Both the position numbers and the translations under genes were made by a program. From NCBI GenBank assembly GCA_964516055.1, contig CAZEYK010000017.1:1-18235 (forward strand): a stretch of 18,235 bases of DNA, read 5' to 3'. Shown here one piece after another: positions 6,672-15,330 of this stretch (position 1 is the stretch's first letter; each line of letters starts with the position of its first letter). Below the pieces are notes generated by a model, which was given only the letters and a program-made list of their open reading frames with translations, ran no database searches and was not told the origin of the DNA. This DNA comes from JABIEQ01 sp964516055. GTDB lineage: Bacteria > Patescibacteriota > Patescibacteriia > Magasanikbacterales > UBA922.

Positions 6672-6709
6672 AAAAAATAACGCGTCATATAATGACGCGT
6701 TATTTTTTT
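6672..6709. terminator. Strong bidirectional terminator
   Basis: A stem of at least 13 bp, arms about 6676-6688 and 6692-6704 with loop ATA, flanked by A-run and T-run so that both strands carry a U-tract. It serves tRNA-Arg (plus) and the convergent DUF11-like gene (minus). Confidence 0.9.
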
Positions 6710-6731
6710 ATAATTAAAAGAAAAATAAAAA

Positions 6732-8954
6732 CTATGGTGTCTGCACAACTTCAGCAGACGGCAACAAAATACCATTTCCTACCGCAAGTATTTGTTCACC
6801 AGTAACCGTATCCGTCGCCTGTAATGTTACTTGTGACGTAAGATTCGTTTGACTAGGATTGTTGGTATTAAGAATAATTGGCAATGACAATGCTAACACG
6901 TCAACACTCGTGGGCATAGTATCAATATGCCATGTAACCTTTTGTTCTTTTTCATCATACGCAACATCCCCGGCAGGAGCAACAAACAAAACAGGATCAA
7001 CGGTAACATCACCATAAATATCAGCAGTCAATGTAATATCAGTAAGCGCATGAAAACTATTGGTAAGCACCCACACCATATCATGCTGTGTCTTTGTGCC
7101 ATCCAAATCTGTTGTTTCATCTCGAACATCCAAATCAACATCAGAATTAAACGTAAGTTCAAGCGGAGCATTCGTAAAAATATGTGATTCACCATCACTC
7201 TCATATTGCACTTCAAGAAGCACCTTTGCCTTATAAGAAGGAATAGTAGACAAAGGAACATCTTCATTTGTCTTAATAGGCAAACTGAAATCAATTGAAA
7301 ATTCATCACCAACAGCAAGGACATTCAAATCATGCAGATTACTTTGATTCCACGTAATAGTTCCTCTTCGTAAATCATCCCCAAGTTGTTCTCCCACAAT
7401 AGCTCCTCCTAATTCATCCGTAAGCGATCCCCAATATAAAATACTTTTCCCTTCTATAGAAGGCGCATCAAAAATTGCCCGAACCCTCATCTTTTCAAGA
7501 TCAACACTTCCGTTATTTTTAACATGAATACTTGCATTAAGCACTTCTCCTGGCTGCACAGTAAATGAATGCAATGAACCATTAATAGCTAACGATGCTA
7601 CCAAATCAGCATTCACCACAGAGACATCAAATGTCTGAGACGTATACAGAAAATCTTGTCCATTCAATTCTCCCACAAGCCGAGCCGTAAGAGAAACAGG
7701 AGTATCGTCATTTTCAACTGGAGAAAAAATACCTTTTACCGTAACCCGTGAATCTTTATCTAATACAGGAAATGTCCAGGCATAAACAGAAGATTCATCT
7801 GAATCGGGCTCACTTACAGAAATAACAAACCGATCATTCGGTTCAAACATAAGACGAACATTTGATAATGGCACATCTTCAATAAGAGAAAGATCAAAAA
7901 TAAATGACGTCTCCGCACCAGCAACAACACTTTCAGGAGCATCCACAGCCAGAGCAACCGGTGCATCATTTAATATAACCGTAGTATTTGCTACCTTCTG
8001 AAAGGATGAACTAAAATTACTAGGAGTATAATTCAAAAATACCCGAAATGACCGCTCTTCATCCAAATTACCAAACATGGTGCCATAAATATCAATATAT
8101 CCACTTGATTCTTTATCAAGCGCTCCTAAATCCCATTCCGTATTCGTATCATTTGATGGCAACTGGCTACTTTCAGAAAAAACAAAGCCTTCCGGATATC
8201 GTACTTGCAGTGTTGCCTGGGTAAGTGGAATAACTTGCGCATTACTATACCGAATACGATAACGAACTTCCTGACCAATTTGAACTTCCTTATCGCCCGA
8301 AATAGACAAAATAACATCAGCTTCAGAAAAACGAGACTGAGGTTGAAAAATAAAAAATCCTGCATAGGCAACAGCCCCCAAAAATCCTATAGTCAATAAA
8401 AAAGTAATAAATGCCTTGAGGAATCGCCAACGAGGTTTCTTCTGAAAATGTTTCATGTCAGGCATGGAACCATCGGCATTTTTATAAATGGTCGTAAGTT
8501 TTTCATCAATATCTTTACGAATACGTTTTTTGTGAAATCCTTCTGATTCCTCTTGTTCAGGTTCTTGTTCATCTCCATCAACAAAAGAAAATCCTTCGTC
8601 ATCATTCCCTAAAGTAAGCATATCATCTTCGTCAAGAAGCTCCGTCGTACTACTAAGCAGTTCTTTTGCAAGAACATGATGTTCGCCATCATCAAGAGAT
8701 CCCTGAGCAAGTGGTTGCTCAGAAAAATCGGAAATAACTTTATCGTCCTGTTCTTCTTGAAGAACCTTAGGATACTCAATAACAGAAGTTGTTTTCTTCA
8801 CGCGACTTGTACTCTTTTTCGTAGAAGACTTTTTTTTGAGTACACGTTTTTTCTCCGTCCCTTTTTTTACAGATGAAGACGACTTTTTCACTTTTTTAGA
8901 AGTTGTGGGTTTCTTTTTTGAAAAAGATGATTTTTGTAAAGATGTTGCAGGCAT
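6732..8954 (-). CDS. Membrane-anchored DUF11-like surface protein with lysine-rich N-terminal tail
   Basis: A 740-residue protein. Residues 1-57 are rich in Lys, Ser and Thr (runs such as SKKKPTTSKKVKK and KKKSSTKKSTSRVKK) and resemble a histone-H1-type tail. Residues 60-140 are strongly acidic. A basic patch (141-180) precedes one membrane segment at about 181-203, so by the positive-inside rule the tail is cytoplasmic and residues 210-740 are outside. The outer part consists of several beta-rich modules with DUF11-like wording (VQIGQEVRYRIRYSN, VQPGEVLNASIHVKNNGS, PLTQATLQVRYPEGF). There are no sortase motif, catalytic signature or cysteine pairs that I can see. It lies 62 bases after the DUF4012 gene on the same strand and may have its own promoter. 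Function unknown; a cell-surface structural or adhesion role is the usual assumption for DUF11-type repeats. Sure of the architecture, not of the job. Confidence 0.8.
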   Translation of the reverse strand: MPATSLQKSSFSKKKPTTSKKVKKSSSSVKKGTEKKRVLKKKSSTKKSTSRVKKTTSVIEYPKVLQEEQDDKVISDFSEQPLAQGSLDDGEHHVLAKELLSSTTELLDEDDMLTLGNDDEGFSFVDGDEQEPEQEESEGFHKKRIRKDIDEKLTTIYKNADGSMPDMKHFQKKPRWRFLKAFITFLLTIGFLGAVAYAGFFIFQPQSRFSEADVILSISGDKEVQIGQEVRYRIRYSNAQVIPLTQATLQVRYPEGFVFSESSQLPSNDTNTEWDLGALDKESSGYIDIYGTMFGNLDEERSFRVFLNYTPSNFSSSFQKVANTTVILNDAPVALAVDAPESVVAGAETSFIFDLSLIEDVPLSNVRLMFEPNDRFVISVSEPDSDESSVYAWTFPVLDKDSRVTVKGIFSPVENDDTPVSLTARLVGELNGQDFLYTSQTFDVSVVNADLVASLAINGSLHSFTVQPGEVLNASIHVKNNGSVDLEKMRVRAIFDAPSIEGKSILYWGSLTDELGGAIVGEQLGDDLRRGTITWNQSNLHDLNVLAVGDEFSIDFSLPIKTNEDVPLSTIPSYKAKVLLEVQYESDGESHIFTNAPLELTFNSDVDLDVRDETTDLDGTKTQHDMVWVLTNSFHALTDITLTADIYGDVTVDPVLFVAPAGDVAYDEKEQKVTWHIDTMPTSVDVLALSLPIILNTNNPSQTNLTSQVTLQATDTVTGEQILAVGNGILLPSAEVVQTP

Positions 8955-8985
8955 AAATAAAATATCAAAAACGAATACAAGTAAA

Positions 8986-8994
8986 AGTATAGCA
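8986..8994 (-). promoter_or_regulatory. Extended -10 promoter candidate for the DUF11-like gene
   Basis: On the minus strand TGC followed by TATACT (-10 at 8986-8991, TGn at 8992-8994); the -35 is poor. Start would be near 8979, about 25 bases before the ATG. The gene may also be reached by read-through from the DUF4012 gene. Confidence 0.45.
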
Positions 8995-9016
8995 CAAAAA
9001 ATCAGACAACCCTACA

Positions 9017-11557
9017 TCATTTGTGTTGTGCAAATACCACTCCATATACTTCATCCACAAGCAACGTAGTATCAAATGTCGCACCATTTGAAGCAAAATC
9101 AATATCTGGTCGTGATTTCCATACCGGTTGCCATGAGTTAGGATAAATAATCTGGGAAGAAAAATGTACATCTTTTCCAGATTGTTTTTGGGTTAATAAA
9201 CTATATTTGGACGCAGGAGTCTCATTATACAATAAATCAGCCCACGTATCTTCTTGCTTAGTACTCATGTCAAACAAAGAAAATGGAAGTTTATACACAA
9301 AATATAATGATTGCGATTCACCAGGGCTCGTAATCATCCAATTACCAAACGCTGTTTTTTCAAATTCATTGGTAATGCGAGTTCCCGTATGTTCATCAAT
9401 ATGCAATCCCTGTTCCTGCTTCAACACATCAACATCATCAACATACCAATCTTCTGGCACAACGAAAAAATCCTCTGGTGGTGGAGTAAACCCACCCGCA
9501 TCCAAAAGCTCGGCGCCTTCAGGGACATACGCACGAATATAACTAATATTGCTCGTATTATATAATGTATTATCCCCATAATAGGCATCTTGCGCACGAT
9601 GGATAATAACCGTATCAATAATTGACCCATCTTCCTGAATAACACTTTGATGATCAATATTTTGTTCGATTAACGCATCCGTTTTTGCACCACCAATATT
9701 TGCCACAGAAACGTGCAAATAATCTTGTGCCGGAGCTGTAGCCACTAATTCTCCTGTCCACCCAAATTGCCGAAAATATGACTGTGATTCATCAGAAAAA
9801 TATACTTTAATTTCACCCTGTTCAAGAGCTTCATGAAGCTCTTGTAATAATCCAAGCATATCTCCTGCATCAAGTGACTGAACATCAGTAAGAAATTGCA
9901 ACAACAGTGATGAAACAATTTGCTTCGGTGCAGAAGAATCTTTTTCTGAAACGATCTGTTCCTCAATAGAATGGACAGCAGAATCGGCATCAAGAGAGAC
10001 ATCATCATATGCCCTACTCACTTGAGGACCAACCACCCGTAAAAATCGTTCAAGCACAGTAGAATCAATAGCAATAACACCATCCACCGTTTCTCCTCGT
10101 GCATGTTCATAAAACCACGCCGTCTTTTGTGCCGAAGCCGAAAAATCAGGAAACCAATTGGCATCTTGAAATTCCCATCGTTTATTAACTAATTGCAAAG
10201 GAAGTGGTGGTTTTTCAAATACATCAAGCTGACCTTGCAAATCATACGTACCGCCGCCAGGAACATCAATATCCCATTTCCCATCAGAAAAATTTACGAC
10301 CGCAAAACTTCCCGTGAAACCACCAGTTGGTCGCCATTCATTCGTATTTTGAAACATAATTAAATGTGTTCGAGGATGTTTTCCACCAAAAACCAAATCA
10401 ACAGCATCAACCAGTTGCACAATATCATGCATATCATCAATAACAGCAGCAAATAAATCTCGAAATTGAACAAATGGTTCTTGATATTCCAATGGCAACG
10501 TAGAAGGATTTACTTTATTAAGAAGCACCAATGCTTCTTGGTATTGTGGAATTGATCGATCAATATGAACACGTAAAATACGAAATCGATCAATAATCGA
10601 CATACTGTCATCCTTGGAGGCTTCTTCAATACCTTTTACTAAATAGGTATTCCACAATGCTAATTTATGTCCTGCTTCAAGAACTGCTTGTCGGCTTTTT
10701 ACTTCAGCCCCAATAATTGGTAATAATTTTGCCGTAGAAATAAGTAATTTATGCTCTTTATCTACTAAATTCGTTGCCGTATCAAATGAAGCCAATGCTT
10801 CTTCTAAATCATATTGTGCTTGAGGAAGGTTTGCATGAAACGCAGCCGCCGTAGATGATTGCAATGACAAAAACGCATTAGTACTTGCATTAATAACTTC
10901 ATCCCCTGTTTTACGCACATGTATATACATAGACAACGCAGGAAACGGCAAAATGGAAAAAAACAAAAGAATGACCGCAACATATCTCATATATTTGGCA
11001 TTCAATACCCCATACCACCAATCTTTTGCACGAGAAAAAAAGGAAAAAGATGGCCGAGGAAAAGAAAAAGATGACCCAATACGAGACACAAGTGGCTGAC
11101 GAATAACAACCGGTTTTTCTTTCATACGATCAGCCCTAGGCACCGCTTGATCCTGTTTTGTGTACGCCTTAACAGCTGATAAATAGGCATTTACTTTTGC
11201 AACTTTATTTGAAAAAGAAACTGCTTCTGCCGGATTATAGGAAGCACACTGTGGAAGTTGAGGAGCTTTCTCTGGAACATACGGAGTAACAGCATCCCAT
11301 TCTTTTTCATATCCTTCTGCACGTAAATTCACCACATGTGAAGAAACTTCCGGTTTCTTTGTAACATGAATATCAACCATTGGTGAAAAATGTTGTTTTT
11401 TTGATATAGATAAATCAACAGTAGATGAAGTGCCATTATGAGAAGCACGCGGTTGTTCATATTTTTCTGGATGCAAAATAGGACACACACGTTTATTGTG
11501 GCCTGTTTTCCGGCAATACGAACACCGTTGACGTTTACGAGAAGATAAAGACGCCAT
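9017..11557 (-). CDS. DUF4012 membrane protein with N-terminal CCHC zinc knuckle
   Basis: An 846-residue protein starting MASLSSRKRQRC. A TTG ten codons upstream is in frame but falls before the predicted transcript start, so ATG 11557 is preferred. Residues 12-25 read CSYCRKTGHNKRVC, an exact C-X2-C-X4-H-X4-C zinc knuckle flanked by arginines and lysines. A disordered linker (about 40-180) follows, then a basic stretch and one membrane segment at about 192-212, placing the knuckle in the cytoplasm and the rest outside. The DUF4012 core is recognised by FQNTNEWRPTGGFTGSFAV (about 402-420) and the long mixed domain after it. DUF4012 is of unknown function and common in Patescibacteria and some Gram-positives. 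The gene sits between a surface-glycan operon and the DUF11-like gene, suggesting an envelope role. The zinc knuckle is unusual for a bacterial membrane protein. Confidence 0.85.
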   Translation of the reverse strand: MASLSSRKRQRCSYCRKTGHNKRVCPILHPEKYEQPRASHNGTSSTVDLSISKKQHFSPMVDIHVTKKPEVSSHVVNLRAEGYEKEWDAVTPYVPEKAPQLPQCASYNPAEAVSFSNKVAKVNAYLSAVKAYTKQDQAVPRADRMKEKPVVIRQPLVSRIGSSFSFPRPSFSFFSRAKDWWYGVLNAKYMRYVAVILLFFSILPFPALSMYIHVRKTGDEVINASTNAFLSLQSSTAAAFHANLPQAQYDLEEALASFDTATNLVDKEHKLLISTAKLLPIIGAEVKSRQAVLEAGHKLALWNTYLVKGIEEASKDDSMSIIDRFRILRVHIDRSIPQYQEALVLLNKVNPSTLPLEYQEPFVQFRDLFAAVIDDMHDIVQLVDAVDLVFGGKHPRTHLIMFQNTNEWRPTGGFTGSFAVVNFSDGKWDIDVPGGGTYDLQGQLDVFEKPPLPLQLVNKRWEFQDANWFPDFSASAQKTAWFYEHARGETVDGVIAIDSTVLERFLRVVGPQVSRAYDDVSLDADSAVHSIEEQIVSEKDSSAPKQIVSSLLLQFLTDVQSLDAGDMLGLLQELHEALEQGEIKVYFSDESQSYFRQFGWTGELVATAPAQDYLHVSVANIGGAKTDALIEQNIDHQSVIQEDGSIIDTVIIHRAQDAYYGDNTLYNTSNISYIRAYVPEGAELLDAGGFTPPPEDFFVVPEDWYVDDVDVLKQEQGLHIDEHTGTRITNEFEKTAFGNWMITSPGESQSLYFVYKLPFSLFDMSTKQEDTWADLLYNETPASKYSLLTQKQSGKDVHFSSQIIYPNSWQPVWKSRPDIDFASNGATFDTTLLVDEVYGVVFAQHK

Positions 11558-11589
11558 TGAGATATGAATAATAAATGTATTCAGCAAAC

Positions 11590-11618
11590 ATAGTATATCA
11601 CAAAACTTCTATACTCAA
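11590..11618 (-). promoter_or_regulatory. Promoter of the DUF4012 gene
   Basis: On the minus strand TTGAGT (11613-11618), 17-base spacer, TACTAT (11590-11595); an overlapping TATACT two bases upstream is an alternative -10. Start near 11583 gives a leader of about 26 bases with no Shine-Dalgarno sequence. Confidence 0.6.
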
Positions 11619-11649
11619 GAAAAAATGAGGATAAAATAAACATATGCAT

Positions 11650-11664
11650 TATTCCACTGGAATA
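11650..11664. other. Short perfect dyad between terminator and DUF4012 promoter
   Basis: TATTCC (11650-11655), ACT, GGAATA (11659-11664). It could be an operator for the DUF4012 gene or chance; it lies about 30 bases upstream of its -35 box. Confidence 0.3.
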
Positions 11665-11665
11665 T

Positions 11666-11693
11666 AAAAAAATCCCAAACCGGGATTTTTTTT
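11666..11693 (-). terminator. Terminator of the glycosyltransferase operon
   Basis: ATCCC (11672-11676) pairs with GGGAT (11682-11686), loop AAACC, with A-run and T-run on the two sides; on the minus strand the stem is followed by seven Ts. It lies 38 bases beyond the stop codon of the last glycosyltransferase. Confidence 0.85.
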
Positions 11694-11731
11694 ACGTATA
11701 TGTATCTCTGCTAATTCGTAGATGTTATGCC

Positions 11732-12943
11732 CTATCCTTTATGTCCAGATGAACGGCCTTGTTTTTCATACACCATAAGTGTTTCTTCTGCCAACTTCTT
11801 CCATGAATATTGCCGTAATACTTCTTTGCTATTTGCAACCAACTCTCGACGAATATCATCATCAGTAAATCCAACATAGAGTGCATCCACAAACTGTTCA
11901 CTATTTTCAGGATCAACAAAAAGCGCAGCATCACCCAACACCTCCGGCATACACGAACGATCAGAAGAAACAACAGGAACACCATGCGCCATGGCATCAA
12001 GTGGCGTCAAACCAAATCCCTCATACAAACTCGGAAAAACAAACAACGAGGCTTGGCGATACATTGTCGCCAATTCTTCATCAGACAAAAATCCTGTATA
12101 CACCACTTGCTTACATGCTTTCATATCATCACTTTCAAGAAGCGGATCATAAAACGCATTTTGCTTCCCTACCAACACCAGCTGATACTGACTTTTTCCA
12201 TACCGTTCTTCAAACCGTTTCCATGCTTTTAATAATCCAGACAAATATTTATGTGGATACGCCGCCCCAACATACAGAGCAAACCACCCATTAATACCAA
12301 ACCTATCAAACAACTCCTGCCAGTCAGGTACGTGAAGTTTTGTATGCTCGGTATGTTCTAAAGATTCTTGTTCTTTCGTATTTTTATTTGCTTGAAAAAA
12401 TGGCGCCTGATACGTTACCACCATATTATCCAAAGGAACCCCCAAGGTATTATGAATATCTTGCTTCGTAAATTCGCTCGTCACCAATAACGCACGAGCA
12501 CGATGTACAACACGGGTAATAAGCCGCCGATGTATTTTGTCTTTTATAAAATACACAATTTTTCCACGGGTAGTTGCTTCTGGCCGTGCATAATGAAACA
12601 TCGTCAAATCATGAATTGTTACCACAAACGGCTTTCTATACAAAAATGACACATTCCAATGTGGAAAATGCATCAAATCAACAGGCGTTTTATTAAATAT
12701 CCTCGGCAACACCAATTGTTCTTTCCACGAATACCATGGGACATCAGCAACAATAAGCCGTATCCTATCCATAGACGCATGCTGAGAAATTTCTTGTTCA
12801 ATAACAGCTTTCTGTTCAAGACGCACTAATAACACATACGTATTACTCGTATCAATCGTAAGCAAATGAAGCACCAACTGTTCAATATATCGCCCAATGC
12901 CATATCCCTTTCCCCACATCCGGGCATCAATACCAATTCTCAT
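11732..12943 (-). CDS. GT4-family glycosyltransferase
   Basis: A 403-residue cytoplasmic or membrane-associated GT-B enzyme, transferring a sugar from a nucleotide donor. The N-terminal domain shows IGIDARMWGKGYGIGRY (3-19; glycine-rich acceptor-side loop), HDLTMFHY (111-118) and SEFTKQDI (156-163). The donor domain shows LYVGAAYPHKYL (223-234) and FPSLYEGFGLTPLDAMAHG (303-321). The usual EX7E pair is here Glu308 and Asp316. Last gene of the glycan operon, followed by a terminator. It may also have its own start: TTGGTG (12975-12980), 17 bases, TATGAA (12952-12957), with the -10 only 8 bases from the ATG. Donor and acceptor are unknown; mannosyl or rhamnosyl transfer is typical for this look. 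Confidence 0.9.
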   Translation of the reverse strand: MRIGIDARMWGKGYGIGRYIEQLVLHLLTIDTSNTYVLLVRLEQKAVIEQEISQHASMDRIRLIVADVPWYSWKEQLVLPRIFNKTPVDLMHFPHWNVSFLYRKPFVVTIHDLTMFHYARPEATTRGKIVYFIKDKIHRRLITRVVHRARALLVTSEFTKQDIHNTLGVPLDNMVVTYQAPFFQANKNTKEQESLEHTEHTKLHVPDWQELFDRFGINGWFALYVGAAYPHKYLSGLLKAWKRFEERYGKSQYQLVLVGKQNAFYDPLLESDDMKACKQVVYTGFLSDEELATMYRQASLFVFPSLYEGFGLTPLDAMAHGVPVVSSDRSCMPEVLGDAALFVDPENSEQFVDALYVGFTDDDIRRELVANSKEVLRQYSWKKLAEETLMVYEKQGRSSGHKG

Positions 12944-12951
12944 AAAAATAA

Positions 12952-12980
12952 TTCATAATAATATTAATAGCCCACACCAA
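12952..12980 (-). promoter_or_regulatory. Possible internal promoter before the last glycosyltransferase
   Basis: On the minus strand TTGGTG (12975-12980), 17-base spacer, TATGAA (12952-12957), 8 bases from the ATG, the same near-leaderless geometry as the FemAB promoter. The boxes are only fair matches, so this is tentative. Confidence 0.4.
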
Positions 12981-13013
12981 TACACTATGTCCCTAATGGC
13001 TTCAGACTATTTT

Positions 13014-14153
13014 CTATACACGATCCAATAACGTGCCAAATTCTCGTGCTGTTTTTTGCCAAGAAAATAACATACTTCGTTCACGCCCTTTTTCACCAAG
13101 CGAATGACAAAGAATATCATGTTCCAAAAGATCACGCAATGCAGCAGAAATGTCGTTCACATCAAGTGGATCAACCAATACGGCAGCACCACCTGTTACC
13201 TCAAATAATGAAGAACTATTACTCGTAATTACCGCTGTTCCACATGCCATTGCTTCAAGCACAGGAAAACCAAATCCTTCATACAAACTTGGAAATAAAA
13301 ACACCCGAGCTCGAGTATATAATGTTGGCTTATCTTCCGCAGAGACATATCCAAGATACTGAATATACGGATCATGTTCCATTATAGCGCGTACATCATC
13401 AGACTTCCACCCAGAACTTCCCGCAATAACAAAAGGAAATGCTGCACGAAGTGCTAGTGGCAACGCCTGATGTGCCAACATAATACCCATCACATTTTTC
13501 CGTGGTTCCAATGTTCCCAAAAACAATACAAACTGTTCAGGCAAAGAAATACCTGATTTTTTTATCTCTTTTGTTTGAAACAAAGAACTCACTCCAGGAT
13601 ACACAACATGCACCCGATCATCAGGAATACCATACAAAGTAACAATATCATGTTTTGTATTTTCAGATAGCACCACAATAACTTGTGCCCTCTGACACAA
13701 ACGACGCGGACGAACCAACCAATGTTTCAATCGCTGACGCCAATAAAAACAATCACGATAAATATCAAACGATAAATCATGCATCGTCAATACAAACGGA
13801 ACCTGTTTTGACAACGACATCACATGCATATTTGGGGAATACCACCAATCAAAACCCGCAGCACCAGGGAACAACTGCTTCACTCGGCGCCATACAAAAG
13901 CATCAAGAGAAAACAAGCCAAGCAACTGACATAAATGAAATACCTTATTCGGCCAACGCGTTCGCACCATATGCACATGAGAAAATTTCCAATCAGGAAT
14001 ATCAAAAGAATCATCTCGAAAGGCATTCATAAATAATACAAACTGATATTCAGGATATGCCAAAAAAAGAGCTGTCAAAAGTTCATATGTATATTCTCCC
14101 ACTCCTGTTCGATGTGTGTTCGCAAAACAGCGAATATCAATACCAATAATCAT
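13014..14153 (-). CDS. GT4-family glycosyltransferase
   Basis: A 379-residue GT-B enzyme starting MIIGIDIRCFANTHRTGVGEYTYE; an in-frame upstream ATG at 14201 would run into the preceding gene and matches no family start. Motifs: HDLSFD (125-130), LSENTKHDI (162-170), VVYPGVSSLF (183-192), FLGTLEPRKN (211-220, donor-domain loop with the Arg-Lys pair) and FPSLYEGFGFPVLEAMACG with the EX7E pair Glu292/Glu300. It begins 19 bases after the preceding glycosyltransferase. Overall wording is that of WbdA/RfaB-type mannosyl- and glucosyltransferases, but the sugar is not determined. Confidence 0.9.
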   Translation of the reverse strand: MIIGIDIRCFANTHRTGVGEYTYELLTALFLAYPEYQFVLFMNAFRDDSFDIPDWKFSHVHMVRTRWPNKVFHLCQLLGLFSLDAFVWRRVKQLFPGAAGFDWWYSPNMHVMSLSKQVPFVLTMHDLSFDIYRDCFYWRQRLKHWLVRPRRLCQRAQVIVVLSENTKHDIVTLYGIPDDRVHVVYPGVSSLFQTKEIKKSGISLPEQFVLFLGTLEPRKNVMGIMLAHQALPLALRAAFPFVIAGSSGWKSDDVRAIMEHDPYIQYLGYVSAEDKPTLYTRARVFLFPSLYEGFGFPVLEAMACGTAVITSNSSSLFEVTGGAAVLVDPLDVNDISAALRDLLEHDILCHSLGEKGRERSMLFSWQKTAREFGTLLDRV

Positions 14154-14172
14154 AGAAATACCGAACAAAAAA

Positions 14173-15312
14173 CTAGTCAATCGGGGTATGTTGTACAGCA
14201 AGCTGACACTGCGTCATATCTTGCAAAAAATCTTCATAATGTTGAGAAACATATGTTTCAATCTGTTGACGAAATCGTTCATCACTATATCGCATAGCAT
14301 GCGCACGAATAGCATCACCATTCCACACATATTCATCAAACGTAAGTAATACATCAAACAAAGATTCCCACGTTTGTTCTTCAAAAAATACCCCCGTTTC
14401 TCCTGGAATAACGGTTTCACATACCCCGCCAACGCCATACGCAATCACCGGACGACCACTCGCCATAGATTCAATAGGGGTAATTCCCAAATCTTCAACT
14501 TGCGGATGAATAAACGCTTTTGCATGCGCCAACAACTTCGCTTTTTCTTTATCAGAGACTCTCCCCAAAAATTCAATATTATCCTTGGCTCGTTTTTTAA
14601 GATTGTCTAATTCTGGCCCTGAACCAAAAATTTTAATTGGCCAACCCAATCGATTAAATACCTCAACCACCAAATCAAACCGTTTATAAGGAACCATCCG
14701 TCCTCCCGTCACAAAATAATTACCAATATTTTTCGTAACAAAAAATTGATCAACGCTCACCGGCGGATAGATAATATCACTTTCACGTCGATAATATTTA
14801 TTAATCCGTTGACGCACCGTATCAGAATTGGCAATAAAATAATCCACCCGATCTACACTTGCTCTATCCCACAACCGCATCTTATGAATCAATCGAGGAA
14901 GAAACATATGGACAATCGGATTATACGGCAAACTCGCAAGATACTCGTGAGTGTCGGACCACAAATACCGTGTTGGCGTATGACAATATGAAATATGCAC
15001 TGCCTGCGGACGAGTAATAACTCCCTTAGCAAATGCGCTTGTTGAAGAAAGAACAACATCAAACTCATGCAAATCATGCCGCTCTGTTGCAATTGGCATA
15101 AATGGCAAATACCATCGATATTTTTTCCGACCAAAAGGAAGCTTCGCAATAAATGATTCTCGAATATCTGCATCCGAAAATCGTTTCATAGAAGAAACGT
15201 CATGAAATAACACAAAAATAGGAGCTTCTGGCCACACGTCATGGAATGCCTCGAGTACTCGTTCTGCTCCTCCATCCTGTGCAAGATAATCATGTACAAG
15301 CGCAATCTTCAT
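14173..15312 (-). CDS. GT4-family glycosyltransferase, WbaZ-like
   Basis: A 379-residue GT-B enzyme starting MKIALVHDYLAQDGGAERVLEA (residues 1-22, split here), the typical N-terminus of WbaZ-like mannosyltransferases. Other motifs: SSTSAFAKGV (89-98), SYCHTPTRYLW (108-118), ANSDTVRQRI (161-170), YPPVSVDQF (182-190), FVTGGRMVPYKRFDL (200-214) and HPQVEDLGITPIESMASG with the EX7E pair Glu273/Glu281. It follows the initiating transferase by 18 bases, so it probably adds the second sugar to the lipid-linked primer at the inner face of the membrane. The order is inferred from gene order. Confidence 0.9.
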   Translation of the reverse strand: MKIALVHDYLAQDGGAERVLEAFHDVWPEAPIFVLFHDVSSMKRFSDADIRESFIAKLPFGRKKYRWYLPFMPIATERHDLHEFDVVLSSTSAFAKGVITRPQAVHISYCHTPTRYLWSDTHEYLASLPYNPIVHMFLPRLIHKMRLWDRASVDRVDYFIANSDTVRQRINKYYRRESDIIYPPVSVDQFFVTKNIGNYFVTGGRMVPYKRFDLVVEVFNRLGWPIKIFGSGPELDNLKKRAKDNIEFLGRVSDKEKAKLLAHAKAFIHPQVEDLGITPIESMASGRPVIAYGVGGVCETVIPGETGVFFEEQTWESLFDVLLTFDEYVWNGDAIRAHAMRYSDERFRQQIETYVSQHYEDFLQDMTQCQLAVQHTPID

Positions 15313-15330
15313 AGCAACAAATAATTACAA

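Noticed and set aside
11558..11587. TTG start ten codons upstream for the DUF4012 protein
   Set aside because: It falls before the predicted transcription start and next to the -10 box; ATG 11557 follows directly and begins the basic zinc-knuckle region.
11881..12294. Plus-strand 137-codon ORF inside a glycosyltransferase gene
   Set aside because: His/Gln/Thr-rich shadow of a clear GT4 gene on the other strand, with no family resemblance or start signals.
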